DNA of 64,000 nucleotides from Brachypterus glaber (taxonomy: Eukaryota > Arthropoda > Insecta > Coleoptera > Kateretidae), in NCBI GenBank assembly GCA_958510825.1, contig OY294046.1:12130847-12194846 (forward strand). The letters run 5' to 3'. Shown here in pieces: positions 23,304 through 35,277 of this stretch (position 1 is its first letter; every line of letters begins with the position of its first letter). Both the position numbers and the translations under genes were made by a program. The notes beneath the pieces were generated by a model. It saw only the letters and a program-made list of their open reading frames with translations, did no database searches and was not told where the DNA came from.

Positions 23304-26300
23304 ATGGATAATTTAGAAGCTAACATCATGGATAAGTCCATGAGATCCGTCTTCGGTAAGTTTTTGGTTTATTTTTCATCTATTTGTATTAAATCCAATA
23401 TGTTTTAGTGGGTAACATTCCTTATGAAGCTACTGAAGAAAAATTAAAGGATATATTTGGAGAAGTGGGTCAAGTTCTATCATTTAAGTAAGTTTAATAC
23501 ATCTTCATTACAAGTTTCTACCTGTTTACTTAACTAAGATCTTGTTTAGGCTTGTATTTGATCGTGAAACTGGTAAACCGAAGGGTTATGGTTTCTGTGA
23601 ATATCGAGACCAAGAAACCGCCTTGAGTGCTATGAGAAACTTAAATGGTTATGAAATAGGAGGGCGAAATCTTAGAGTAGATAATGCCTGTACAGAGAAG
23701 TCTAGAATGGAAATGCAAAATTTGTTAAACCAACCTCCCGTCGAAAACCCATATGGAGACCCAATTCAGTCAGAAAAAGCTCCAGAAGCAATAAGTAAAG
23801 CTGTGGCTTCACTGCCTCCAGAGCAGATGTTTGAACTTATGAAGCAAATGAAGGCTACTATTCAGGTAAGTTAAAACCCTCAGCATTGGTTAGGGAACAT
23901 TCAAGTATTACATAACGCAAATTTTAATCATTTTGGGCCCCCACCCCCCTGTAACGCTATTTTCCTATACCATTAACATGGGTTTAACACTCTAAAATGA
24001 CCCCCACCCCCCCAGGAGCGTTACGTAATACTTGAACGTTCCCTTACAAGTCCTGGTCTCAAAATGAGGCTTTTGTTCCTTCCCATATTTTTAAAGAAAA
24101 GTTAAAATACCAGTTTTAAAATGCGTTAATACCATCTTTACTTTTCCCTATCATAAGTTATGATTTATAATAGATAAGTGGGTCTTGTGTTAGTAAAAAC
24201 TGGGTTCATTATCAACAGTTCTTACCTGGGATTGTTTTTGGTTAAAATTGGGGTGGAAAAGGGGGCCAAAGGGGGTAAAACTATTTGGTTGTACAAATTT
24301 TACAATTTTTCAATTTTTTCTTATTACATTTTCTTTTGCGAAAAAAAAAAACAATTTTTTTTTTCAAAAAAAAAAAAAAACTTTTTATTTTTTTTTTCCT
24401 AAAAAAATTACGTTAATCGGAATTTTGTTTCAGCAGTTTTCAATTTTTTTTTTAAGTTTGACCCCCCATAACTTTTTTGTTTTTGGGGGGATTACTTTCA
24501 AAAACAATAGGGATCTTCCCCTCGTAGGTCTTAATTTTTCCTAAAAATTTCAAGTCGATCGGATTATTTGTTCTTGAGTTATTGTGTCTACAAAAATTGT
24601 GACATCGGACAGACGGACGGACGGGCAGACGGACGGACAGACGGACGGACAGACGGACATTTAAAAAAAAAAGGTTGCTTATCTTTTCATGAAACAAATT
24701 TATATCCAAGAATTTTTTGTCTAGGACAGTTTTGAAAATTTTTAAAAATTTGAAACTACCTTATAACATTATTCTAGCGCAGGCGCTGTGAATAATATAA
24801 TAATAAATGGATGTATTTCTAGAACAACCCAACAGAAGCCAGACAAATGCTTCTACAAAATCCTCAGTTGGCATATGCCCTACTTCAAGCTCAAGTTGTG
24901 ATGAAAATTATAGATCCACATGCTGCTAGTGTAAGTATATTTTGTTTTCTCAAAAAAAGGCACTGAAAAGGTATAATTTTTGAACTGAAAAAGTGCCCTT
25001 TATTGAGAATCTAGTATTAAGTACTTTAAGCTGAAACCAGATCTAATTTGGAATCACAACCTTAGTATAAATGTAACATTAGATAAACGTTTTTTCTTAC
25101 GCGTTTTTAATGTATAAAATCACCCTAGTTTGATATTTATGTATGTAGGTTTGCCTAATTTCAAGTATGTAGGTTTGCCTTAAATTATGTGTAGATTCTA
25201 CGAATTTAGCTCACCTCGTTTTATGTCATTTTCCACCTTTCATGACAGAATTTTATGATATCTTTTGCGTTTTTCAATCCAAATGTTTCTGTTTTTCATG
25301 TCAAAAATAGAAACTATAGTTATAACCTTCCTAGATTGACCATGATATAACTTGGAATGTTTTATTTATGTCTAGATTTTATAAAAGTTACTTAAATTTT
25401 GATTTAGTTTAGTTTTATAAAAAACATCAAATACACGGTCTTTTTTATATGAAATCTTAAAACAGTACAATTTTACTGTTTTATATGCGAACATATCTAA
25501 AGAAATCTAATTTAATTAGCAAACTGTCTTGCCTTGATTTACACAAGAGACTTGCGTTATAGGCAACCCATTAAATAGCTATGTATTGTATTGTATTGTA
25601 TAATATTATATTAAATTTAAAAACCAAGAAAACTAAATGTAAAAGAAAATCATATTTCCTGTTTAAATTTGTATGCTATTTTTTGCTTTGTATGCTTTGC
25701 TTTTCTCAAAAATTCTTTGAATAAGTAATAAAAATTAGAAAATATTAAATTAAGATACTTTATATTTGTTCAGGATCATAGAAAAAATAGTGTACATAAC
25801 TCGTTGGAAAGTGTATTTCGTACACTCGTGGGGTTTCCTCACTCGCCTAACGACTCGTTCGTAAACATTCCCACTCGCGTGAAATATGTCACTTTCCACA
25901 CTAGTTATGTATGTAATATACTATTTTTCTACGACTGCTTTAGAATGTACGCAAATACACACACTTTTCAAACACAGAATAAATCCATTCTAGCTCTAGA
26001 TATGGTATGAATATTCCGTATCAAGTGTTAGAATAAACACATTTAGTGCCATCTCTTGTTTATAAAAGTAAAGAAAACTGTAACAAAATTAGCAAAAATA
26101 TATATAATTTACCATGAAATATTGAATTATTTAATGCAATTTAAAGTTTTGCGTTAAAATTACTTAAAGTTTATTAGGCCAGTTTTTTTATCAATTTAGT
26201 TCAAAAAATTAAAACTGCTCCATCTATTGTTAAATATTTAAACCTGATATCTGTCACAACAATCTGACATAACATTTAATTTTTATATTAATTATTTAAT

Positions 26301-29300
26301 TTGTAAATATGTGCTAAAATTAAATAAAAATCTGATTTGATAAAATTATTAAATAACATTAATTCCTTTATTTAAAAATATGTGTTTTGTTGCATTTACA
26401 ATGTCGAGTCACAAAAAACATTGTTTTTAACCTCGTCCGCAGTTTTAAGCCATACAGTGTTTCATATTTGCAGTCGAAGAAAAAGTATAGTCTACAACAC
26501 GTATGGAATAGTCATGAATGACTATTCCATACATTGTCTATTCCATACTAGTTATAGAATATACTATTCTTTGTTTATTAAATATTGGATTAATTTTTAG
26601 ACATTATTGCACCCAAACAATCCGGTTCCTCCGGTTCTGATGCCCGGAGACAAACCACCGCAAATCCCCATCAACAGTAATTTCGTCGCTCCTGCGCCCA
26701 GCCCCGTGCAACCGCCGCGGCAAGAATTCCAACCCGTACCGCCTCCAATTATGCACCAGATGCACAACAATCAACCAGTTTTCACAGGTACAGTACATGT
26801 TTTTTTTTTTTTTTTTTGAGAAAGTCAAAATTATTAAATTAAAAAAAATCAGTCTCGAATGTATGAGAATACATTCTCATAAAAAAAAACAAATTTTATT
26901 ATCCTAACTATAACATACTAGTATGGTATGAAGAGTGTTGTTTAAATGACGTCATAGTTGGTAAAGTAAAAGTAAAAAATTAGGTCTACAAGGAAAAAAT
27001 TAGGCTTGTCCTAACTTTACAAGAACATTTTTGCATAAAGCTTATAAATTACTTACTTTTATTTAACTCGTTTATCGTATCTATATTATCCAAGAATGAT
27101 ATCTGATGATTGTTTAAAATAATATCAATAGAATTTATTCTAGCCGAGATTCTTGCAAAAGTGGCAAAGCAATCATACATAAGTCCGGCTTCCACAAAAA
27201 GACTAACCTCCGTCGAAAAAATATGATTCGGAAAGGACAAAAATATGATAGAAAAGGATAGAAATACTTACTATGCGAGCAAACCACCTAGGGGTACATG
27301 GTTACTAAGAATAGTAAGTGTGACGTCATTGTTTGTTGTAGTTAACTAATAAAATGTGTGTACTATGCTGTTCTTCATACTAGTATGTTATAGTTTCGAT
27401 AATAAAATTTGGTTAAAGTTATGTCCAGAAACAATTTCTAATATTTTGAGGGAGGGGCGTCATCATTTTTTCTATCTTTAAGGTGGTTTTTAAGTATATT
27501 AAAAAAGTTATGTCCGCGTGGGTTCGCATCCCATCCTCGTCGCCACTGTTATGTCTCTGACTGGTACGAACGAATACCCAATAAAAGTACATTTCATATC
27601 ACAGCTTTATTTACATATAAAATGACACAAGATCACACGCATGAACTCCCAAGCTAGACTGTCTATGTCCAGGGTACCAACATAACAGTTAGGTCCAGAA
27701 ACAATTTTTTACATGAATGATAAAAACGTTTTTTGTGTAATTTTATTTTACCTTTTAGGTGGTTTTTAGATTTTTCTTCTATTGTGAATAATAAAAAAGG
27801 GGAGCGCCTGAAAAAATGATAATAACATTTTTTGGGTAGTTTTATATTACCTTTTCCCTCCTGAAAATGTCTAGTAAATTTCGAGTAAAAGAATTTACTC
27901 GGATTTTACTAGCTAGTAATATCCGACCAAAACAGAGTATATATTAATTAGTTTTAGGTATGAAGTCTTGTTGTAAAAGAAAAATACTGAAAAAAAATAC
28001 TACAACGATTCTCACTGTATATGATTGGACAGAAATAAACACGTGGCCAGAAATATTGTTCAATGATTGGTTGATAAAAACGTTAAAAAATAATCTCCCA
28101 AATAATCATTATTTGTTTTTTCCTTGAAATCAATAGCAGATCTAGTGGGGGCGATAAGTTTTTTTGTTCCCCAGGAAACAGATTTCTCTACGCAACTCCG
28201 TTTTATTGGAAATCGCCCCCAAAACAATGAATTACTTAATATTACTTCCTTAATTAAAAGATGGTTAATACTTTTTTATTTTTACAGGTCAAGATGTAGA
28301 TCTGCGCTCGTTAGATCCACGGGGAACAGCTGATCCTAGATTGACCAGAATGGGAGATCAGGATATGAGAACAATACCCGGACAACTAGCCAATCCGCTG
28401 CCGCCAGTCGGAGAAAAGTAAGAAAAACCAATATTCTGTTTAATTTAATATTTTTGGAGATAGCATTATAAATACGTTTGAAGGCTTAAGAGTTTATAGG
28501 AAAAATGCTTGGTCTACAACATGAGGTTACTGCAAATTTTGTAAGATGAAGCGATTTGGTTTAGTGACGGTTTTGGCCCAAAACTTTTGAGTAACCCGTT
28601 TTCGGTTTCACAAACCAAACCCACTGCTATATTTTGGATGAAATTTAGATTATAATAAAAATAATTTTAAATTTTCTGGCGCCACCAATAATTACTGGGT
28701 ACAACAAACCCTTAGTGCGCTACCATCGAATCGGTTTATAATGAAAACATCCAAATAATATTTAGAATATTCAAAATATTTAATTGTTTTTTTTTTTTAG
28801 CTTCAACCGTGATCCAAGAGCCCCAGTAAATAACTTTCCAGCCGATCCCAGACAGCGTATCGATCCTAGACAGAAAATTATTCGTAAGTATATAATTATT
28901 ATGATGCCTAAATCAAAATTTAATCTTCAGTTTTTTTTGAGAAGTAATGAAATTTTTATATGTTACAATGTAACATGTCATGTTTAACTTTGATCTCAAC
29001 TTTATTATTTTTTTCCATATTTCCAGCTGCCCCTCCCCAAATGCCAGTTCAAATGCCGCCTCAACCAGTCAGACCTCCGCCACAAATGCCCGTTCCTACG
29101 CCTCTACAACCGCCCCAACAGCCGGCGCCGAGGCCCACCCTTGTTCCAGCCGCCGCCAGTCCCAATATCGGACCTGCTGGTGCTTCGGACCAAGAAAAGG
29201 TAAGTGAAATAATATATACAGGGTTTTCATTGTTTACTTTTGAGTGAAATCGGGGAAAAGAAAGTATTGTCATGGCGAAAAAAAGAAGTTTTCCAGATTT

Positions 29301-29527
29301 TAATGTACTGTTCGACCAGAGCCGTAGTTAAGGGTGTCATGAAAATGTGCTCTAGATGTATTGTTCACAATTTAATTATAATTATCATTGTTCTTCTTTT
29401 TCAGGCTGCCCTTATTATGCAAGTATTACAGTTATCAGATGAGCAAATCTCCATGCTGCCTCCAGAACAGAGAAATAGTATCCTGGTGTTAAAGGAGCAA
29501 ATTGCTAAAAGCGCACATCGTTCATAA
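23304..29527 (+). CDS. CSTF2: Cleavage stimulation factor 64 kDa subunit
   Basis: Nine exons join in frame: 23304-23355, 23409-23487, 23550-23865, 24823-24930, 26601-26787, 28288-28417, 28801-28883, 29027-29199 and 29405-29527, giving 416 aa. An N-terminal RRM (residues about 14-92) has RNP2 VFVGNI (16-21) and RNP1 KGYGFCEY (55-62). The hinge that contacts CstF77 or symplekin follows (residues about 110-190; [40 protein letters not shown]). Then comes a long Pro/Gln-rich middle and the conserved C-terminal helical domain that binds Pcf11 ([34 protein letters not shown]). The vertebrate MEARA repeats are absent, as is usual in insects. The protein binds the GU-rich downstream element in pre-mRNA and acts in nuclear 3'-end cleavage. 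Introns hold MITEs and an LTR fragment. Confidence 0.96.
23893..24043. repeat. PIF/Harbinger-type MITE with TTA target duplication
   Basis: Element GGGAACATTCAAGTATTACA...GTACTTGAACGTTCCC-type ends, flanked by TTA on both sides (23890-23892 and 24044-24046). The TIR includes ATTAC(G/A)TAACGC. It lies 27 bp after the donor of CSTF2 exon 3. Confidence 0.85.
24190..24665. repeat. Interspersed repeat ending in a GGACAGAC microsatellite
   Basis: Contains AATTTCAAGTCGATCGG, TTCTTGAGTTATTGTGT and then ACGGACGGACAGACGGACGG-type repeats. Similar phrasing occurs at 44260-44350 (TTTCAAGTCGCTAGCTCAAA, then CAGACAGACA) and at 33590-33740 in reverse. This is a common arthropod arrangement of a mobile element with a microsatellite. 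Poly-A/T tracts at 24340-24400. Confidence 0.55.
24931..26600. other. CSTF2 intron 4, mostly featureless AT-rich DNA
   Basis: No ORF with a domain. Two related ACTAGTTAT-bearing pieces (about 25790-25930 and 26460-26575) and a 32-bp palindrome are the only structure seen. Confidence 0.55.
26501..26532. repeat. Perfect 15-bp inverted repeat with 2-nt spacer
   Basis: GTATGGAATAGTCAT, GA, then ATGACTATTCCATAC. A third copy of TATTCCATAC follows at 26539-26548. Confidence 0.75.
26891..27410. repeat. ~520-bp TIR element in CSTF2 intron 5
   Basis: Left arm TATAACATACTAGTATGG and TATGAAGAG, right arm CTTCATACTAGTATGTTATA, with AAATTTTATTATC / GATAATAAAATTT outermost. GACGTCAT occurs inside both arms. 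Interior has no meaningful ORF. Confidence 0.7.
27516..27687 (-). mobile_element. LTR retrotransposon fragment: 141-bp LTR plus serine-tRNA primer-binding site
   Basis: Read on the minus strand, an LTR runs from TGTTATGTTGGTACC (27687) to ATAACA (27547), with 7-bp inverted ends TGTTATG / CATAACA and an internal AATAAA. One base later comes TGGCGACGAGGATGGGATGC, complementary to the 3' end (including CCA) of a tRNA-Ser such as tRNA-Ser(GCU). This is a classic primer-binding site. The element stops soon after, so gag-pol and the second LTR are missing. The tRNA-Ser PBS with a short LTR suggests a Gypsy-group element. Confidence 0.75.
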
Positions 29528-29544
29528 TGTCCAAACCATTCTAT

Positions 29545-29589
29545 AATAAAAAAAAATATTGAATTAGATTGTAAATTTTAACAAATAAA
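29545..29589 (+). promoter_or_regulatory. CSTF2 poly(A) signals
   Basis: AATAAA at 29545-29550 and again at 29584-29589, starting 18 and 57 bp after the CSTF2 stop, leaving about 0.3 kb to the next start codon. Confidence 0.65.
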
Positions 29590-29921
29590 TTTTATAATTT
29601 AGGTTAGTTTTGTATTTATGCAGCCGTCTTTTCCTTAAAGGTCACATTTATTTATTTACATTCCAATCCATTATACGTATAAACTCAATTTTTCAATTAC
29701 GGTCCTGTATCTAAAGTTTTTTAGTTACGGTCCTGTATTTTCGAGCAGCCACTGCAGGCTCTACTTTTTTAAATTCTTTGTTAAAATCTACTTCAATAGA
29801 TGGCGATATAAACAGTCACGTTGGTAACCCGTTTTCTAGTTACCAGATTTGTGTTGGCAGCAGTTGTGTCATATGATTTTGACGTTTCTGTGGTTCGGGG
29901 TGTTTCTGTGAAAATTTTGCA

Positions 29922-32900
29922 ATGCAGAAACTTATAGTATTTTGTGCAGTTTTGGTAGTTTCAGGTAAGAAATACGTATCATACAATCAGTTTAATAATA
30001 CTTATTATAATTAACTTCGTAAAGTAACAAATAAATATTTTTGACAAAGTTATCTGACCCACCCTTCAATATTACCTTGTGACCAGAATTTCAATATCAC
30101 AAAAAATATTACTGAAAAAAATTATATTATTTAATCATCTTTATAAAAATATATTATTGTGTTTAAATTTTCTTTAATTTGCATTAAATGTAACCAATTT
30201 TGTTTTTAATAAAAATTATTCATTTTATTGTATTACTGTAGGGAAAAATGCCCCACCCGAAGTGTAATACGGGCCCCTGGCTGGCAACTTATTATTAATA
30301 TATATTTTTATTAATCGTGGTAGTGTAGGGCCTAACATTTATTTTTTATTTATTTATCTATTGCAGAAATAATGCAGAGCTATGAATTACTCTCAATAAG
30401 CTATTGCTTACAAAATTATTATTATTATTATTTCCTTTGCTGCAAAATTCAAAGAGGGGCCTGTTAAGTAGCCATCTGTAACAGATGTTTATTTCCTTGC
30501 AAAAATTTGCAAAAAACTATGTTTTGAGCTCGGTTTTGAGATTTTAATTATTTTTTTTTTGTTATAATATAATAACTGATGCAGTTTGCATTTATATTTG
30601 GTTATTAAAAAAAATTAACCCGCTATTGTAAATTTTAATGCAGATTTGCCAAAATTGCAAGAAAATTATTATGCCCCTATATTATATTTTCAGGAAAAAA
30701 CAGTATTGACATGTTTGTTAGTAATTTACTATTAACATGTATGTTTTTTATCCCAAACTCTTTTCTATGTAAAGGTACTCTTGTTGTAAAACTGTAGGAT
30801 TAACCATTTTCGAGAAAAATTCATTTAAAGTGAAATTTCACGTTTTGAGGACAAAAAATTAAATACTAAAATGTTAAAAACAAAATTTTAATTATGCAAG
30901 GTGATTCTACAACAAAAACTAAGATACATAATTTTAAACCTTATAAAACTATTTGTCTACATATTTTTTTAATTTATTTGGAGCAGTTGTTGGTGGTTTA
31001 AAATGGGGTTAAAAATGAGAATTTCATCAAAATTTCTTCAAAAAATCAAACAAATTTTAAAAAAATGGTTTATTTCATGATGCAAATGGTTTATTTCATG
31101 ATGCAAGTACTTATACTTTTAAACTAATTTTTAATGATTTAAATAAAACTTTACAAAAAAAAAATCTTAAATTTTTTTTTAGCAAAAAAAAAAAAAAAGA
31201 AAAATAAAACCCTTAAAAAAATGTTTAAAAAAATTAAAAATATAGGTCAAATATGGTCAAATAGAGAATTTTATGACTTTTAAAATGATATAATATATCA
31301 TTATCATTAATATTATTCCATGACCCACTTTTCTGTTTAAAAAATTGTTCCCTCTTGCCCCGCTGCTCCATTGTGCCCTCTAAGCATATCAAATATACCA
31401 AAAAATTATATGGGTTATGTTGTTATTATTATGTTATGTTATGTAATTGTTCTGAATATCTCATGCCATTCAAAAGTTAAGGGGGGGGGGGACTTTTGAC
31501 ATGATCTGTATATTGTATACTTATTACTGTCTATCAAAATGAACTACAATTTTCATTAATTTTTGTGTCATTTAGAAATGATTAGTTTTTGGCTTATACT
31601 GAATAATGTAATATGAGAAAAATCAATTTTTTTTTAAATTTTAGTTTATGGAGGGGGCGAGTTTACAGTCCTGCACCACCCTCCCAGTATTACCCTAAAA
31701 GGACATGATCATATTAAAGAAAGCACCTTGATTGAAGTCCTTGCTGCTTCCCTGGGATTTTCAACTGAACGTTACTCCACATTTAGAGGCATCTTCATTG
31801 AAGACCCTTTTAATTTGGCTGAAGCTATTTGTACTGTCTCGGTAGATGGAGTGCATAGTACTGGTCTTCAAAAGGGACACCATTTCCCCCTTAAAACTGA
31901 TGAAGATGACAGCATAATCTACAGTTCATTGGAGATAAGAGTCAATGAAAGGTATCCACAGTCTGGACCAAATTTGGTTCATATTGATTTGTCAAATGGT
32001 TTGGAAGATGTAAGTGTTTTTGGGATTATTTTCTTTTTTAATTTAACATTCAGTATTTTTTTTACATTCTTATATCTCCCATAGAGATTCATAGAAAAAA
32101 ATAGAACCTTTTTTACAATTAACTTTTATACATAGCCTCCAAATTTCTCTCTGTTAATTGCTTTATGCGTTTTCAAACCCACGTGTACATATCGGTAAAT
32201 TTGCAAAATAATACTTATTTACTTTTAGACTTAAGTCTTATATAAACCAACTTAATAGACTTAAGTCTTATATAAGCTGAAAAAAGTGAAATAAAAAAAA
32301 CTAAATAAAATAAAAATTGGCAGGTCACATGGTCTCAAAAGTCGAAAAACTTAAAAGAAACTGCGGAAAAATACCTAGTTTTTTTTTTTTTTAAATACTT
32401 ATACATGAAGATTTTTAAGTAGGCACACTTTATTGATTGATTCTACATCAAAAAATATGAAAAATGTTCCTATAAAAATATTTCTTTAAAAGGGATTCCA
32501 AAAATACAGTTTTTATGTAATAATTCAGGAACTATTTGAGCTATAGCAACAAGGTGTTACATGTGATCTAACTTTATTAAGACCTATGCTGTTTTCATGT
32601 AGTTGTTTTAACTAGGGGGCGTGCGAAACAAGACGAAAACGGTTAATCCTACGGTATTACAAAAAGGTATGTGTTTTTACATAAGGAACTCTAATATAAT
32701 AATAAAGCTACAAAAAAGTTGTGCAGAAAAAATTCTGGGGCAGGTTAAAATATGTACTTAAAAATACCATGGTATGGTAGACCTTATTAAGAATAGATAA
32801 CATGCAAAACTTTATTGCTCTAGCTTAAAGGGTTTCTGAGTTATTAATTAAAAACCGATTTTTTAGCACTTCTTGATAGGGCGTTTTTAAACATATGTTT

Positions 32901-34623
32901 ATAGAACCTTTTTTCATATTTTTTGTATGCAAAATCACCCCTTCAAAGGAATGTGATTTAAAAACATCCTGTATTTCAATATTTTTTCGTATATGTAAAA
33001 TTAAAAAGTAAATACTGGATCAGCAAGAAAATTGTGCATATTTGTGTCACCTCAATTCAGTACATATTTTATTACTTTCAGTTCCAAACAACCATTTTCA
33101 AGTCGATCAAATCCGACAAACCAAAGAAAACTGCCTACAACAACCTCAAAATCGACATAGACGAAGACAGAGAATTCCTTCAGGAGGTGGGCCTCCTAAA
33201 CGCCGTCTGTGACCGAGTGGAAAAAGGCCTTTTGACCAAGGACTTCGTCCCCGACGTATTTTGGTTCAAAGTGTCTTCCCTCCATGCGGTCTCGGATCTC
33301 CACGGCGAAAACTCCACCGCCACCAAAGAGGCCAAAACTGTGCTCAATGAGGCTATTTTGTGCTTGAACTCGGCCTTCAGCAAGGCTTACAACGGGAATG
33401 TGTTTTTCAATGTAATCACCAGCGATGCCAGCCATACCAGGAGATCCAGAAGTATTTTGGAAGCTAAAGACACTGTAAGTATAATATTTACTTTTCCCGA
33501 GGAAAGTCTTGCGTTGGTGAGACAAAATTGAAAAATTGTTATTACTTTGTCTTACGTTTCTACGTTTTAACAAAAAAACGTGATTTCTGTCTAAAAAAAT
33601 ATGTCTGTGTGTCTGGGAAATATGTGACCATGATAACTCAAGAACACTTCGAGCTAAAGATTTTAAATTTGGACCATAGGTTGACTATCCAAAGTTCTAG
33701 GCTGGCATTTTTGGCAAAAATCGGGGTGGGGTAAGGGGGAGAAATGGGGTAAAAACAAATTTAAAAAAGTTTCAATTTATTTTTCGTTTTAAGAAAAAAA
33801 AAATGAAAAAATTTATTTATTTTTTATTTTTTTCTTATTTCTTTTCCATTTTGGAAATTTTCAAAATTTCGTAAAGCCTTGTATTTGCCCAAAATTTTTT
33901 TTTTTTGAATTTTTGCGTTTTATGATAAATATTTTTAAATATTTTTAGGGTCAACGAATATGAATCTTATATATTTTTTTATTTCTGTTATTGTTTTTTT
34001 AGTTCTATTTTTTACAAATAGGAATATATTTTTTCGAGAAATAAATGTTTTATACCGTTTTAAAATCCACTGACAGTGTACATAACCCTAAAAATTTCAT
34101 TGTCTATAAAGCACATAAAACAGCTAAAATTTTAAAAATTTGGTGACCTCAAGGTTCCGTACTGTAGTACGTTTTTTTTATTCCACCTGACGTCATCTGG
34201 TTTCCTGGAGTATGATCCCTAAGTAGCTATAGCTATACTATTAGTAGTATACTAGTAGTATACTAGTAGGGATATTAGATATAGGTATTGAGTTAAAGAG
34301 GCGTCTAGACGTCTTGCTAACTTAAGAGCTAGTTCTAGTCTCCCTACCCCTAAAACCTTATCGATACATTTTTGCGAAAGAGTAACTGCGGTGAAATCTT
34401 ACTAATTTATTTTTTTTTTCAGCCTAGTAATGATACAGACACACACAACTTGGCAAAGAATTACAACAAAAACTATCCAGTTATTTTCAACATAATCCTG
34501 TGGTTTGGAGTTGTAATGTTTTTTGCTCTTCTTGCTATTAGTTTAGCGATCGGTAATATGGACCCCGGCCGAGACTCCATTATCTATCGTATGACCAGCA
34601 CCAGAATGAAGAAAGACAACTAG
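29922..34623 (+). CDS. ATP6AP2: (Pro)renin receptor / V-ATPase accessory protein 2
   Basis: Four exons: 29922-29964, 31645-32009, 33082-33474 and 34423-34623, giving 333 aa (mammals 350). Exon 1 encodes a signal peptide (MQKLIVFCAVLVVSG). The lumenal domain includes EFTVLHHPPSITLKGHDHIK and EVLAASLGFSTERYSTFRGI. A furin-like site RRSR (residues 256-259) is followed by SILEAKD, matching the position of the RKTR site in mammals. A transmembrane helix spans about 286-311 (FNIILWFGVVMFFALLAISL). The short cytoplasmic tail is highly conserved (NMDPGRDSIIYRMTSTRMKK). The family is needed for V-ATPase assembly and Wnt/PCP signalling; the tail is the M8-9 V-ATPase fragment. The gene starts 395 bp after the CSTF2 stop in the same direction. 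Confidence 0.96.
29965..30699. other. ATP6AP2 intron 1, 5' part: nothing specific seen
   Basis: AT-rich, with a short GC-richer phrase (CCACCCGAAGTG, GGGCCCCTGGCTGG near 30250-30285). No ORF or clear repeat. Confidence 0.5.
30700..30960. repeat. Relative of the 15221/54421 TIR family
   Basis: Shares ACTGTAGGATTAA, TTTTCGAGAAAAATT, GTGAAATTTCAC and GGACAAAAAATTAAATAC with 54775-54860, ending in GTGATTCTACA. Confidence 0.55.
32440..32990. repeat. Diverged copy of the 54421-54919 repeat in ATP6AP2 intron 2
   Basis: Begins GATTCTACATCAAAAAATAT and includes TAATAATTCAGGAACTATTTGA, TTATTAAGACCTATGCTG, TTTTCATGTAGTTGTTTTAA and GGGGCGTGCGAAAC, parallel to 54430-54680. It ends with ATATTTTTTGTATGCAAAAT and CACCCCTT. 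Confidence 0.6.
33580..33750. repeat. Fragment of the CAGACA-associated repeat, reversed
   Basis: TGTCTGTGTGTCTG followed by TGATAACTCAAGAACACTTC and AGCTAAAGATTTTAAATTTG, i.e. the reverse wording of the 24540-24620 and 44300-44340 sequences. It lies in ATP6AP2 intron 3, which is otherwise AT-rich and featureless. Confidence 0.4.
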
Positions 34624-34664
34624 ATTTCTTAAAAAAATTGAATGTTTTTTCCCGTAGTATAATA

Positions 34665-34831
34665 CAGGTTGTTCTAGAACTCGCGTAGAGAAATTTAGAG
34701 GTGATTCTACATACAAAAATATGAAAAAAAGTTCCTATAAAGGTTGGTCCGAAAACGAGCCCTAAGGGAGCTACGGCCCCTAAAAAAGAGTTTTTATTTA
34801 ATTCTCTACGCGACTTCTGGAACACCCTGTA
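34665..34831. repeat. ~167-bp MITE in the ATP6AP2 3' UTR region
   Basis: TIR ACAGGTTGTTCTAGAACTCG and CGTAGAGA, mirrored by TCTCTACGCGACTTCTGGAA and CACCCTGT. It starts 41 bp after the ATP6AP2 stop. The interior is the AAAGTTCCTATAAAGGTTGG / CCCTAAGGGAGCTACGGCCC phrase of the 15221 family. Confidence 0.75.
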
Positions 34832-35277
34832 TTTTAGGTTAGGTTTTTGGGGTATCGGGGGGTATTCAATTAAAAAACTTCTTTTCTTTAAAATTGTGAA
34901 GTTTTGACAGGAATTTTCCAACGTTTTCGAACAAATTAAAATTCAAAGTTTCTCATTTGTCAAAGTATACACATCTAAAAACATTTTACCATAAAGTTTG
35001 ACGTTATACATAATAGCTTAAATAAATAAATACGATTTTATACATTAAATTACAGATATAAATACAGGTTGAAATGCATAAATGTTTTTTTATTCGCGAC
35101 ATTTTTCGGTTAGAAATGTTAAGTTAAAAGAGTTTGTCTTTTGTTTTATTTTGGCGGCTGCAAATGAGAAACTTTGAATTTTAATTTGTTCAAAAATTCC
35201 TGTCAAAACGTCACAATTTGAAGAAAAGAAGTTTTTTAATTGAATACCCCCGATATCCCAAAAACCTAACCTAAAAT
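34832..35277. repeat. ~445-bp TIR element directly abutting the previous MITE
   Basis: TTTTAGGTTAGGTTTTTGGG and GTATTCAATTAAAAAACTTC on the left are mirrored at 35220-35277 (TTAATTGAATACCCCCGATA, AAAACCTAACCTAAAA). Subterminal arms also match (TTTGACAGGAATTTT, AATTTTAATTTGTTC). Possible ATP6AP2 poly(A) signals (AATAAATAAATA) lie inside at about 35020. Confidence 0.75.

Noticed and set aside
24178..24544. Overlapping frames rich in Lys/Phe
   Set aside because: They are translations of poly-A and poly-T tracts in an interspersed repeat.
27516..27545. tRNA-Ser gene fragment with encoded CCA
   Set aside because: Only the 3' 30 nt match and no upstream cloverleaf exists. The reverse strand reading as an LTR primer-binding site explains it fully.
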